Shown: one piece after another, positions 32,801-40,839 of the stretch | Layout of the letters: the number at the start of each line of letters is the position of its first letter | How positions within the stretch are numbered: position 1 is the first letter of the stretch | Assembly: GCF_001953865.1 (NCBI RefSeq) | Contig: NZ_MQUQ01000010.1 | Span: forward strand, 230,996 to 294,995 | Origin: Amycolatopsis coloradensis | Lineage (GTDB): Bacteria; Actinomycetota; Actinomycetes; Mycobacteriales; Pseudonocardiaceae | DNA length: 64,000 nucleotides | Reading direction: 5' to 3' | The notes under the pieces: generated by a model | Databases searched by the model: none | Seen by the model: the letters and a program-made list of their open reading frames with translations, nothing else | Told to the model about the DNA's origin: nothing | Position numbers and translations under genes: made by a program

Positions 32801-32817
32801 AATCGATGATTGTGCAC

Positions 32818-33474
32818 TCAGTCGCCGCGAAGTGCCGTGACGGCGGGGGTGAACATCGTCATCTTGATCGCGGAAAGCGTGCCGCGGTCCTTCCCGGCCA
32901 GCGGGCGGACGAGGTCGGCGGCGTACTCGATCAGCGCGGGTTTCTCGGCGACGGCGTCCACGAGACCCAGATCCCGCGCGTCCGTGCCGCCGAACCGGCG
33001 TCCCGTGGTCATCGACGCGATGGCGGCCGCGGGGGTGATCTTGCCCTGGATCAGCCCCGCCATCCCCCGCGTGAAGGGGATGTTGATGTCCGCCTCGGGG
33101 AAGCAGAAGTACCCGCGGTCGGCGCGCATCACCCGGAAGTCGTGCGCCATCGCGAACATCGCCCCGGCACCGAAGGCGTGCCCGTTGATCGCGGCGACCG
33201 TGTGCACGCCGAGGGTGAGCACACGGGCCAGCAGTTCGTGGACGTCACCGACGTACTCCGCGGCCTGGGCGGCGTTGCTGGTGAGCCAATCGAGGTCGAG
33301 GCCGTTCGAATAGAACTTCCCGGAGCCGACGGTGACCAGCACCGCGGGATCCGGATGCGCGACGACGGTGTCCAGCAGGGAATGGACGGTTCGCAGCCAG
33401 GACGGCGAGAAGCGGTTCTCGTCGTCGCCGAGGTCCAGCAGGAACACCGGGGCGTCGTAGCGCAGAGTCGGCAT
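32818..33474 (-). CDS. Enoyl-CoA hydratase/isomerase family protein
   Basis: A short 218-residue crotonase-fold protein. GSGKFYSNGLDLDWL and INGHAFGAGAMFAMAHDFRVMRADRGYFCFPEADINIPFTRGM give the CoA site and oxyanion hole. The hydratase glutamate positions are not standard, and the second (PEADINIPF) resembles delta3-delta2 enoyl-CoA isomerases, so isomerase is the better guess. It lies three bases after the TetR stop in the same direction, so the regulator and enzyme are one transcript. Confidence 0.82.
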   Translation of the reverse strand: MPTLRYDAPVFLLDLGDDENRFSPSWLRTVHSLLDTVVAHPDPAVLVTVGSGKFYSNGLDLDWLTSNAAQAAEYVGDVHELLARVLTLGVHTVAAINGHAFGAGAMFAMAHDFRVMRADRGYFCFPEADINIPFTRGMAGLIQGKITPAAAIASMTTGRRFGGTDARDLGLVDAVAEKPALIEYAADLVRPLAGKDRGTLSAIKMTMFTPAVTALRGD

Positions 33475-33477
33475 TTG

Positions 33478-34086
33478 TCAGTCCTTTCGTGGGGGTGGGA
33501 GCAGGAGAACGGCGCGGACCGCGGCGGAGAGCCTGCCACGTGTGTCTTCGGAGATCGGCCCGCCCTCGGTGAACGGTCGAAGGAACAAGGCGGTCGGCAG
33601 ATCGACCACACAGGTCGTGAGTATTTCGACGGCCCGGGCGTCCCGCCTGCCCCAAAGGCGGCCGGCGAGCCTGACCAGAAGCGTGACCAGTCGTTTGTCG
33701 AGCGCCACGACAGCGCCGGCGAGGTCTTCGGGGACCCGCGGGCCGAGCAGGTGCTCCTTCTTGACGGTGATGAGCAGCCGGGCCGCCTCCGGCCTTCGGG
33801 CGGCGAAGGCGGCGGGCGCGTCGGCCGCGGCGATGGTCGCCGCGACCGGGTCCACCTCCTGGTCGGCCAGCTCGGTCTGGAGGTCGAGGAAGTCGCTCGC
33901 CGCGCGGAGCCAGACGCGGGCCAGTAACGCGCCGAGCGAGCCGAAGGCGTGATAGATCGTGCCGTTGGGGACTTCCGCGGCGGCCGCGAGGGACCGGACG
34001 GTGACGCCGCGCGGCCCCACGTCGGCGACGAGGCGTTCGGCCGCGTCGAGCAGCCGATCCAGGTCGTGCACGCGGGGGCGGGCCAT
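33478..34086 (-). CDS. TetR-family regulator
   Basis: A 202-residue repressor. The N-terminal helix-turn-helix is LLDAAERLVADVGPRGVTVRSLAAAAEVPNGTIYHAFGSLGALL (residues 11-54); the rest is a variable all-helical ligand domain. Upstream of the start lies an inverted repeat AGAGC-GCTT-GCTCT, a probable autoregulatory operator. Co-transcribed with the crotonase-fold gene; an acyl-CoA ligand is possible but unproven. Confidence 0.88.
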   Translation of the reverse strand: MARPRVHDLDRLLDAAERLVADVGPRGVTVRSLAAAAEVPNGTIYHAFGSLGALLARVWLRAASDFLDLQTELADQEVDPVAATIAAADAPAAFAARRPEAARLLITVKKEHLLGPRVPEDLAGAVVALDKRLVTLLVRLAGRLWGRRDARAVEILTTCVVDLPTALFLRPFTEGGPISEDTRGRLSAAVRAVLLLPPPRKD

Positions 34087-34100
34087 GCGGCGAGAATAAC

Positions 34101-34114
34101 AGAGCGCTTGCTCT
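34101..34114. promoter_or_regulatory. Candidate TetR operator
   Basis: AGAGCGCTTGCTCT: five-base arms AGAGC/GCTCT around GCTT, 15 bases before the TetR start, in the usual position for self-repression. Confidence 0.5.
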
Positions 34115-34239
34115 AAAACTTGCCGACGCTGGTTGTGACGGGCTTCACGCGCCGCGCTGTCACATCGGTTCGGTGGCCGGGGTCAACCCCGCGAACCACC
34201 GAGAAGCAGAACCAGCGCGAACCTTAGGGAGAAACCGAA

Positions 34240-34587
34240 ATGTCCACTGCTTACGTCATCGTCACCAGCGTCGGAGCGTTCATGGCCGCTTTCTCGGCCG
34301 CCTCGATCTTCTTCCGCGCCAAGTGGGTCGTGCAGCCGCTGGCCGACTACGGCGTCCCCCACGCGTGGTGGAACTGGCTCGGCGTCGCCAAGGCCGCGGG
34401 CGCGCTCGGCCTGATCGCGGGCCTGTGGCTGCCCGCGATCGGCGTCGCGGCCGGAATCGGCTTGGTGCTCTACTTCGCCGGCGCCGTGATCACCGTGCTC
34501 CGCGCGCACTGGCCGTCACACGTCGCGTTCCCGCTGATGTACCTGGCGCCTGTCGCCGCCTCCCTGGTGCTCGGATTCGCCGCCTGA
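34240..34587 (+). CDS. DoxX-family membrane protein
   Basis: A 115-residue membrane protein with four helices (about 4-24, 45-66, 68-90, 95-113). The pattern FFRAKWVVQPLADYGVPHAWWNWLGVAKAAGALGLIAGLW is typical of small DoxX-like proteins. DoxX members accompany quinone or thiosulfate redox steps in some organisms, but most actinobacterial copies are uncharacterised. Start ATG 34240 follows AGGGAG. Convergent with the VOC gene, three bases apart. Confidence 0.8.
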   Translation: MSTAYVIVTSVGAFMAAFSAASIFFRAKWVVQPLADYGVPHAWWNWLGVAKAAGALGLIAGLWLPAIGVAAGIGLVLYFAGAVITVLRAHWPSHVAFPLMYLAPVAASLVLGFAA

Positions 34588-34589
34588 TG

Positions 34590-34931
34590 TCAGGCGTCCG
34601 GGGACCACACCGCGAGTTCGGCGCCGCCGGGCTCGCGGAAGTGGAACCGGCGCCCGCCGGGGAACGAGAACGGCTCGACCGTGACGACTCCGCCCGCGGC
34701 CTCGACGGAACCCCTCGCCCGCGCGAGGTCGTCGGTGCGGATCGTCACCAGCGGCGCGGCGGTCTGCCGCGGGGTGTCCTCCTGGAAACCCAACGAGACC
34801 ACCCCGCCACTCCGGACGTCGGCGTATGTGGGGCCGTAGGCCGTCGCTGTCCAGCCGAAGGCCTTCTCGAAGAAGCCGCTGGAGCCCGCGGCCGAACTCG
34901 ACGGGAACTCGACGAAGTCGATTTCGTACAT
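34590..34931 (-). CDS. VOC-superfamily (glyoxalase-like) protein
   Basis: A 113-residue single VOC module: MYEIDFVEFPSSSA, SSGFFEKAFGWTATAYGPTYADV, RTDDLARARGSVEAAGGVVTVEPFSFPGGRRFHFREPGGAELAVW. The paired beta-alpha-beta-beta-beta units are recognisable, but the metal ligands are incomplete, so activity is uncertain; such proteins act in lyase, dioxygenase or drug-binding roles. Stands alone, followed by the LexA-like gene on the same strand. Confidence 0.78.
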   Translation of the reverse strand: MYEIDFVEFPSSSAAGSSGFFEKAFGWTATAYGPTYADVRSGGVVSLGFQEDTPRQTAAPLVTIRTDDLARARGSVEAAGGVVTVEPFSFPGGRRFHFREPGGAELAVWSPDA

Positions 34932-34968
34932 GGGCCGGAAGGTACCCCGGCCCACCGACAGAAACTCC

Positions 34969-35625
34969 TCAGACGCTGCGCAGCACCGAAACCACGACGC
35001 CCAGCACGGCCGCGCGGTCCCCGTCGATGACGTCGTAGGCGGGGTTGCGCGGTTCGAGGTACACGTGGCCGTCGCGGCGGCGGTACACCTTGACGGTGGC
35101 CTCCTCGTCGATCATCGCGGCGACGATCTGGCCGGAGTGCGCCTCCTGCTGCTGCTTCACCACGACGATGTCGCCGTCGCAGATCGCCGCGTCGATCATC
35201 GAGTCGCCGCGCACGCGCAGCCCGAAGACGTTGCCCCGCCCGGTAAGTTCCCGCGGAAGGGTCATCACGTCGTCGACGTGCTCGACGGCCGAGATCGGCG
35301 TTCCCGCGGCGATGTCACCGACGACGGGGACCGGCACGGAGTCCTCTGTGGATTTTCGCGACGTGGTGCCGTGCAGGAACGCGCGGACGTCTATCGGGCG
35401 GGAAATCGAGCTGCTGCGACGGAGGAAACCCTTCTCCTCCAAGGCGGCGAGATGTTTCGACACCGAGGACGTCGACCGCAGCCCGACCGCTTCGCCGATC
35501 TCACGCGTGCTCGGCGAGTACCCGTGCTCCACCACCCATTCGCGGATGGTCAGCAGGATCTTCTGCTGCCGCTCCGGCAGGGAAGCGGCTTCCTCGAACA
35601 CGTCAAGATCGTGGTAGGCGGTCAT
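34969..35625 (-). CDS. LexA-family repressor
   Basis: A 218-residue LexA-type repressor/self-cleaving protease. N-terminal winged helix LPERQQKILLTIREWVVEHGYSPSTREIGEAVGLRSTSSVSKHLAALEEKGFL; scissile region DIAAGTPI with the Ala-Gly bond; catalytic Ser in RGDSMID and Lys in EATVKVYRR. All elements for RecA-stimulated autocleavage are therefore present. Its start lies 23 bases inside the upstream SnoaL-like gene, so it is probably a specialised paralogue translated with that gene rather than an autonomous SOS lexA. No SOS box was seen upstream. Confidence 0.88.
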   Translation of the reverse strand: MTAYHDLDVFEEAASLPERQQKILLTIREWVVEHGYSPSTREIGEAVGLRSTSSVSKHLAALEEKGFLRRSSSISRPIDVRAFLHGTTSRKSTEDSVPVPVVGDIAAGTPISAVEHVDDVMTLPRELTGRGNVFGLRVRGDSMIDAAICDGDIVVVKQQQEAHSGQIVAAMIDEEATVKVYRRRDGHVYLEPRNPAYDVIDGDRAAVLGVVVSVLRSV

Positions 35626-36064
35626 CCGCGGAATGGTAGTTCGTGCAGGCCGCCGCGATCGCCGCGGTGTCCCAGTAGAACGGCCGCACCTCGGTGATGC
35701 GCCCGTCCTCGACGGTGATCGTCTGCAGGATCGGGAAGTCCAGCTCGCGGCCGGTGGCCCTGGCCCGGACGTGCACGTGGGTCAGGACGACCAGCGGGCT
35801 GGTCTCGCTCAGGAAGCTCTGCTCCACCATGTCGAAGACGTCCCAAGTGCCGCTCATGGCGAGGAAGAACCGCTCCATGCCCTCGTGGCCGCGCCAGATT
35901 CCGCCGTACGGCAGACCTTTCGCCTGGTGCAGCACCACATCGGGGGAGAAGAACGGCGCGAGCGGCGCGAAGGACGACTTGCCGGGCCCGCCCGCGGCGA
36001 AGTAGTCGGCTTCCGCCGCGTACATGCCTTCGAGGACGGACAGGGCAGCTGGTGACCGGGTCAT
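35603..36064 (-). CDS. SnoaL/NTF2-like protein
   Basis: A 153-residue NTF2-like protein: an N-terminal helix, then FFSPDVVLHQAKGLPYGGIWRGHEGMERFFLAMSGTWDVFDM and strands LVVLTHVHVRARATGRELDFPILQTITVEDGRITEVRPFYWD. The pattern is that of SnoaL-like cyclases/isomerases, many of which are only binding proteins. It overlaps the LexA-like gene by 23 bases. Whether they share a function is unclear. Start ATG 36064. Confidence 0.78.
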   Translation of the reverse strand: MTRSPAALSVLEGMYAAEADYFAAGGPGKSSFAPLAPFFSPDVVLHQAKGLPYGGIWRGHEGMERFFLAMSGTWDVFDMVEQSFLSETSPLVVLTHVHVRARATGRELDFPILQTITVEDGRITEVRPFYWDTAAIAAACTNYHSADDRLPRS

Positions 36065-36193
36065 GGTGATCACTCTTGTGCGTGACGAGTACGGGCGCTG
36101 GCGGTTATCCGTCGTGAAGATCGGCCGGATGGCCGCCCCGGCCGGACCGAAAGTCCGATCCCCCGGAGGCTTTCGCGAGGTTGACTCGATCGT

Positions 36194-36628
36194 ATGAACA
36201 GGAAGATCACGGCCGCGGCGCTGACCGCGGCGACGGCCACCTTCGCCCTGACCGGATGCGGTCTCAAAGAGGGACTGACCGAACGGGCGAACGGTCACGT
36301 CAAGACGGTCGGCTACTCGACCGGCGTGGAAGGCAAGCGGGACAAGGACGCGCGGGTGCCGGACTGGGTGCCGGACCGGGCCGTGTCGATCACGGAGGTC
36401 ATCCGGACCACGGGTTCGGAGCGGCTCTTGCGGTTCACCGGCGGGACACTGCCCGCCGAATGCGTGCCGGGTCCTGCCGCGACGCGGGCGGCCACGCTCG
36501 TCGCCCAGTGGTGGCCGCGGGGTCAGGAAGGCCGGACCGACAAGGTCTGCGGGGAGTGGCACGTGCTCGTCCAGGACGACGCCGTGTACGCGTTCAAGCC
36601 GGAGACGCTGGTGAGCACGAGGTCCTGA
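36194..36628 (+). CDS. Putative lipoprotein
   Basis: A 144-residue exported protein. The signal peptide (MNRKITAAALTAATATFALTGC) ends in a lipobox LTGC with Cys 22, so it should be lipid-anchored outside the membrane. The remainder has two further cysteines (about 96 and 117), tryptophans and no recognised domain. Start ATG 36194. Followed by 21-base repeats and the convergent MarR gene. Confidence 0.72.
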   Translation: MNRKITAAALTAATATFALTGCGLKEGLTERANGHVKTVGYSTGVEGKRDKDARVPDWVPDRAVSITEVIRTTGSERLLRFTGGTLPAECVPGPAATRAATLVAQWWPRGQEGRTDKVCGEWHVLVQDDAVYAFKPETLVSTRS

Positions 36629-36658
36629 GCCGTCCGGCCTGTGCCTGAATGGCGATCA

Positions 36659-36700
36659 CGCGTGCTTGGACGGCGATCACGCGTGATGGGACGGCGATCA
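36659..36700. repeat. 21-base tandem repeat, locus 3, containing a stop codon
   Basis: Units at 36659-36679 and 36680-36700, beginning CGCGTG and ending GGACGGCGATCA; a partial unit follows. The TCA at 36698-36700 is the minus-strand TGA stop of the MarR gene, so the repeat supplies that gene's terminator codon. Confidence 0.8.
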
Positions 36701-37153
36701 CGCGTCGTCGGGGGGTGTGAGGGCGTCGGCGCAGGCGACGAGGTCGGCCAGTAGCCGGTCCTGCTGGGCCGAGGTGAAAGGTTCGAGCATGCGCTTCTCG
36801 ACCGCGCGCACGAGACCGCTGGCGGTGCGGAGCTGGGCGCGGCCTGCGGGGGTGAGCGTGCTGGGCAGGGCGCGGCCCTGTGGCGCGGTCGCCGGGCGGG
36901 TGACCAGTCCGCGGTCCTGCAATCCGCGCAGCACCAGGTTCATCGACTGCCGCGTGACGAACACGGCTCGCGCGAGTTCCGCGTTGGACAGTCCCGGCCG
37001 TTGCGAAAGCACTTCGAGGCAGGAGTACTGCGGCACGGTGAGTTCGAGGGGACGCAAGGCAGTCTCCATGGCCGCGCGAAGCGCCGTCGCCGCACGTTTG
37101 AGCATGTACCCCACCGCCAGGTCCAGCGGGCCGACCGTCTCGCCTTGACTCAT
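36698..37153 (-). CDS. MarR-family regulator of the adjacent VOC gene
   Basis: A 151-residue regulator: LTVPQYSCLEVLSQRPGLSNAELARAVFVTRQSMNLVLRGLQDRGLVTRPATAPQGRALPSTLTPAG is the MarR winged helix-turn-helix. The start, ATG 37153, abuts the first of two identical-type inverted repeats in the 57-base gap to the divergent VOC gene, so it very likely represses both genes. Its stop lies in the 21-base repeat. Confidence 0.87.
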   Translation of the reverse strand: MSQGETVGPLDLAVGYMLKRAATALRAAMETALRPLELTVPQYSCLEVLSQRPGLSNAELARAVFVTRQSMNLVLRGLQDRGLVTRPATAPQGRALPSTLTPAGRAQLRTASGLVRAVEKRMLEPFTSAQQDRLLADLVACADALTPPDDA

Positions 37154-37168
37154 GTCAGCATCATGACA
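37153..37168. promoter_or_regulatory. MarR operator 1
   Basis: TGTCAGCATCATGACA: TGTCA and TGACA arms around six bases, overlapping the marR start codon. Confidence 0.7.
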
Positions 37169-37179
37169 TACCTTGTCGA

Positions 37180-37195
37180 TGTCAACACACTGACA
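37180..37195. promoter_or_regulatory. MarR operator 2
   Basis: TGTCAACACACTGACA: same arms and six-base spacer as operator 1, 27 bases along, next to the ribosome-binding site of the VOC gene. Confidence 0.7.
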
Positions 37196-37210
37196 TTCAT
37201 GGAGGACGAA

Positions 37211-37582
37211 ATGACCGTGACCGGACCCGACTTCTTCTCGCTGCAAGTCCGCGACCTCGATCGCGCGGCCGGGTTCTACGAGACCCACCTCGGGCTGCGC
37301 AGGCTGCCCGTCGCCCCGCCCCACGCGGTGGTCTTCGGCACCGCGACGATCCCGTTCGCGGTGCGGGAACCCGTGCCGGGGATGGACCTGGACGCCATCT
37401 CCCCGCAGCCGGGGGCAGGCGTGGCGCTGTGGCTGCACGCCGACGACGCGCAGGCGCTACACGACCGGCTGGTCGCGGCGGACGTCCCCATCGTCACGGA
37501 ACCGTTCGACGGGCCGTTCGGCCGCACGTTCGCCCTCTCCGACCCGGACGGCTACACGATCACCGTGCACGACAAGGCCTGA
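37211..37582 (+). CDS. VOC-family protein (glyoxalase/bleomycin-resistance type)
   Basis: A 123-residue VOC protein: FFSLQVRDLDRAAGFYETHLGLRRLP, ALWLHADDAQALHDRLVAADVPIVTEPFDGPFGRTFALSDPDGYTITVHDKA. The C-terminal SDPDGYTITVH is the classical glyoxalase-fold ending. Either a detoxification enzyme or a drug-binding protein; control by a MarR repressor favours a stress or xenobiotic role. GGAGG six bases before ATG 37211. Its last 126 bases overlap the convergent XRE gene. Confidence 0.85.
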   Translation: MTVTGPDFFSLQVRDLDRAAGFYETHLGLRRLPVAPPHAVVFGTATIPFAVREPVPGMDLDAISPQPGAGVALWLHADDAQALHDRLVAADVPIVTEPFDGPFGRTFALSDPDGYTITVHDKA

Positions 37583-38425
37583 ACCCGCCTGCCGGAGCAA
37601 CTCGAGGGCCCGCGCGTCGGTGGAGCCGGCCGTCGTCGTGCACACGATCAGCAGCTGATCCGGTGAGCGGGCGATCGACAGGGTCTGCTGGGTCACCGTC
37701 ACCGTGCCGACGACGGGATGGTGCAACTCGTAGGCCGCGGCGTCGCAGGGCTGCACGCGGTGGTCGCCCCAGAGCGCGACGAACTCCGGGCTTTTCATCG
37801 TCAGCTCGCCGATCAGCTCCGCGAGCAGCGGATCGTCGGGATGCCTGCCGACGGTGATCCGCAGATTCCCGACCACCGCGCGGATCTTCCGCTTCCAGTC
37901 CACGTAGAGCTCGCGGTTGTGCGGGTCTAGGAACAGCATCCGGCCGATGTTCGGCCGTCGCGCCGGATCCTCCGGGGCGTGGAAGTCCAGATGACCGGCC
38001 AGCAGGGCGTGTCCGAGGCTGTTCCACGCCAGGACGTCCGAGCGGCGGCCGAGCACCAGCGCGGGGGCCTCGACGGCGCGCAGGAGATCCCGCGTCTCGT
38101 CGTGGAGCTTCTCCGGGCGAGGGCGGCGTGCCCGTGGCTTGTGGCGGGCGATGCCGGCGAGGCGGCCGAGGTGGTCGCGTTCGTGATCGTCGAGCAGCAG
38201 CGCGCGGGCGATGGCGTCGAGCACTTCGGCCGAGGCGCCGCGGGACATGCCCTGCTCCAGCCGCGTGTAGTACGAGACGCTGACGCCCGCGAGCTGGGCG
38301 AGTTCCTCGCGCCGCAACCCGGCGACCCGGCGGCGCGGCCCGAAGTCGCGCAGGCCGACGTCCTCCGGTCGCAACCGCGCCCGCCGCGCCCGAAGGAAGT
38401 CGCCGAGCGGTCCAGGTCCGTCCAT
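37457..38425 (-). CDS. XRE-family regulator (MmyB-like) with a run-on C-terminus
   Basis: A 322-residue regulator. N-terminal helix-turn-helix VAGLRREELAQLAGVSVSYYTRLEQGMSRGASAEVLDAIARAL (about residues 34-76) and the MmyB-like ligand domain (LVLGRRSDVLAWNSLGHALL; RRPNIGRMLFLDPHNRELYVDW). Family proteins normally end near LELLRQAG; here the frame continues 41 more residues across the antisense 3' end of the VOC gene before stopping, as if the original stop was lost. Divergent from the metallo-hydrolase gene, its probable target. Confidence 0.85.
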   Translation of the reverse strand: MDGPGPLGDFLRARRARLRPEDVGLRDFGPRRRVAGLRREELAQLAGVSVSYYTRLEQGMSRGASAEVLDAIARALLLDDHERDHLGRLAGIARHKPRARRPRPEKLHDETRDLLRAVEAPALVLGRRSDVLAWNSLGHALLAGHLDFHAPEDPARRPNIGRMLFLDPHNRELYVDWKRKIRAVVGNLRITVGRHPDDPLLAELIGELTMKSPEFVALWGDHRVQPCDAAAYELHHPVVGTVTVTQQTLSIARSPDQLLIVCTTTAGSTDARALELLRQAGSGLVVHGDRVAVRVGEGERAAERPVERFRDDGDVRRDQPVV

Positions 38426-38527
38426 GATCCGAGTATCCGCCGCCGCTGCCCGCCTCAGCCACACCCCGCCAGTGGTAGGACAACCGGGGCGTGGTCCCCG
38501 CTCGCCCGCGTCGCCAGGCTCGGTCAC

Positions 38528-39433
38528 ATGGATGAGATCACCATCGGCGACGTCACGGTCACCCGTGTCAAAGAGTTCTACGGTTCGGTCGAGATGACAC
38601 CGGCCGAGTTCCTGCCGGAAAGCCCCGAAGGCTCGTGGGACGAGCACCGCGGCTGGCTGGCGCCCGACTTCTGGAATCCCGAGACGGACGAGTGCCACTC
38701 GGCGATCCAGTCCTGGCTCCTGCGCAGCGAAGGACGCACGATCCTCGTCGACACCGGCGTCGGCAACCACAAGGACCGGCCGTACGCGGCGGTGTGGAAC
38801 CGTCTCGACACCCCTTACCTCGACAACCTCGCGGCCGCCGGTGTGCGGCCCGAAGACGTCGACGTCGTGGTCAACACCCACCTGCACATCGACCACGTCG
38901 GCTGGAACACCCGGCTCGACGGCCGCCACTGGGTGCCGACCTTCCCCAACGCCACCTACCTGATGCCGAAGCGGGACTTCGAGTTCTGGGATCCGGCCAA
39001 CGAGCACAAGTCCGTGCTGGGCCGGGGCAACCAGAACGTTTTCGAAGACAGCGTCGCGCCGGTCCGCGAGGCGGGCCTGGCCCGGCTGTGGGACGGCACG
39101 CACCGGATCGACCGGAACCTGCGGCTCGACCTCGCCGCCGGCCACACCCCCGGCTCGTCCGTGCTCACCCTGGAATCGGGTGGCGAGCACGCGGTGTTCG
39201 TCGGCGACCTCGCGCACTCCGCGCTGCAGATCGTGGAGCCGGACACCAACTCCGCCTTCTGCGAGGACCCGGCCGAATCCAGGGCGACCCGGCAGCAGGT
39301 GCTCGGCCGCGCCGCCGACCACAACGCGCTCGTCTTCCCGGCGCACTTCGGGGCCCAGGGCGCCGTGCGGGTCGAACGCAGGGGCCCGAAGTTCGCGATC
39401 AAGGAGTGGGCAGGCTTCTCCCGCCTGTCCTGA
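38528..39433 (+). CDS. MBL-fold metallo-hydrolase
   Basis: A 301-residue metallo-beta-lactamase-fold hydrolase. The zinc motif THLHIDHVGWN carries H-x-H-x-D-H; further ligands are in AAGHTPGSSVLTL, FVGDLAHS and FPAHFG. ILVDTGVGNHKD is the preceding strand-loop. Likely an esterase or lactonase acting on small molecules; AHL lactonase-like activity is possible but not shown. Divergent from the XRE regulator and 11 bases before a carboxylesterase, so a small catabolic or detoxification unit. Confidence 0.87.
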   Translation: MDEITIGDVTVTRVKEFYGSVEMTPAEFLPESPEGSWDEHRGWLAPDFWNPETDECHSAIQSWLLRSEGRTILVDTGVGNHKDRPYAAVWNRLDTPYLDNLAAAGVRPEDVDVVVNTHLHIDHVGWNTRLDGRHWVPTFPNATYLMPKRDFEFWDPANEHKSVLGRGNQNVFEDSVAPVREAGLARLWDGTHRIDRNLRLDLAAGHTPGSSVLTLESGGEHAVFVGDLAHSALQIVEPDTNSAFCEDPAESRATRQQVLGRAADHNALVFPAHFGAQGAVRVERRGPKFAIKEWAGFSRLS

Positions 39434-39444
39434 ATGGAGTTTCC

Positions 39445-40737
39445 GTGTCTCCACGAGTAGAAATCCCGGCGGGCGCCGTACGCGGCCTCCGCGACTCCTT
39501 CGGTGAGCTTTACCGCGCGATCCCGTACGCGGCGGCCCCGATCGGTGCCGGGCGCTTCGCCCACCCCGAACCGCGTCCGGGCTGGTCGGGCGTCCGCGAC
39601 GGGACCCAGCCGTCGCCGACGGCTCCTCAGCCGGTCCGCGACTTCGGCGGTCTCGACATGACGCCGTACTTCGGACCGGGCTGGGTCCGGGGCGAGGAAT
39701 ACCTGACCGTCGACGTCCGCACGCCCGCCGCGGACGACGGCAGGCGCCCCGTCATGGTCTTCGTGCACGGTGGCGGATTCGTCACCGGCTCGACCCGCGC
39801 CGCGCTCTACGACGGAAGGGCGTTCGCCCGCGACGGCGTCGTCCTGGTGACGGTGAACTACCGCCTCGGCGTCCCCGGCTTCCTCGACCTGGACGGCGCG
39901 CCTGCCAACCGGGGGCTGCTCGACGTACTCGCCGCGCTCGGCTGGGTACGCGAGACGATCGCGGCGTTCGGGGGAGACCCGGGCAACGTCACCGTCTTCG
40001 GGCAGTCCGCGGGCGCCACGCTCACCGGAGCACTGCTGGCGGCGCCCAAGGCCAAGGGACTGTTCCGGCGGGCGATCGTCCAGAGCGGCAACGGGACCGG
40101 AGCCTTCACCCGGGAGCAGGCACGCCGGGTCACCGTCGCGGCGGCGTCCGCGCTGGGCGTGGACCCGACCGCCGAGGCGTTCGGCGCGATCCCGGACGAG
40201 CGGTTCCTGGAGATCCTGCCCGCGCTGGCAGCCCTCGATCTCCGGACGGAGACCGCGACGGACCCGCTGGCCGGGCTGAGCCCGTTCAGCCTGGTGCTCC
40301 CGGTCCAGCCGGCCGACGCTCTCGCCGACGGTCCGGCGGGCGACGTCGAGCTGCTCATCGGCACCAACACCGAGGAAGGAAACCTTTACACCGCAACGAA
40401 AGAAGAAGCCGAAGTGCTCGGGAAAACCCTGTTCGAGGCCGGTACCGCGCGCCTGGCGCGGGCCCACGCGCGGATCTCGGGCGGCCGCACCCACGTCTAT
40501 TCGTTCGGGCACCGGTCGACGGCGCGGGACGGGTGGCTCGGCGCCGCGCACACCGTCGAGCTGCCGTTCGTTTTCGACGTCGCCGACGAGCCGTGGCTGC
40601 ACGGGGACACCGGCCTGCTCGGACCCAGCCCCGCCCCGGACGGTCTCGCGACCAGGGTGCACGGCGCGTGGATCGCGTTCGCCAAAACCGGCGACCCTGG
40701 TTGGGCCGGGTACGACGAGATCGAGTTCCTCGGCTGA
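39445..40737 (+). CDS. Type B carboxylesterase
   Basis: A 430-residue alpha/beta hydrolase of the carboxylesterase type B family. Oxyanion motif FVHGGGFVTGS, nucleophile elbow FGQSAGATL with catalytic Ser near residue 190, and later Glu/Asp and His positions (GTNTEEGN; GAAHTVELPF). N-terminal VRGLRDSFGELYRAIPYAAAPIGAGRF is typical. No signal peptide, so cytosolic. GTG 39445 lies twelve bases after the MBL gene stop with TGGAG upstream; the two are probably co-transcribed. Confidence 0.88.
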   Translation: MSPRVEIPAGAVRGLRDSFGELYRAIPYAAAPIGAGRFAHPEPRPGWSGVRDGTQPSPTAPQPVRDFGGLDMTPYFGPGWVRGEEYLTVDVRTPAADDGRRPVMVFVHGGGFVTGSTRAALYDGRAFARDGVVLVTVNYRLGVPGFLDLDGAPANRGLLDVLAALGWVRETIAAFGGDPGNVTVFGQSAGATLTGALLAAPKAKGLFRRAIVQSGNGTGAFTREQARRVTVAAASALGVDPTAEAFGAIPDERFLEILPALAALDLRTETATDPLAGLSPFSLVLPVQPADALADGPAGDVELLIGTNTEEGNLYTATKEEAEVLGKTLFEAGTARLARAHARISGGRTHVYSFGHRSTARDGWLGAAHTVELPFVFDVADEPWLHGDTGLLGPSPAPDGLATRVHGAWIAFAKTGDPGWAGYDEIEFLG

Positions 40738-40799
40738 CAGGGCGTGTCAGGCCGGTGCCAGCGCCGTGTGCGCCGGCTGCCAGTGGCTCGGGACAGTCT

Positions 40800-40816
40800 C
40801 TGGAATGTCATTCCAG
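40800..40816. promoter_or_regulatory. Operator-like palindrome before the monooxygenase
   Basis: CTGGAATGTCATTCCAG: seven-base perfect arms around GTC, 24 bases before ATG 40840. It is shaped like a TetR or MarR site, but no such gene is adjacent. Confidence 0.5.
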
Positions 40817-40839
40817 TCGCGAACTTCCGAGGAGTCACC

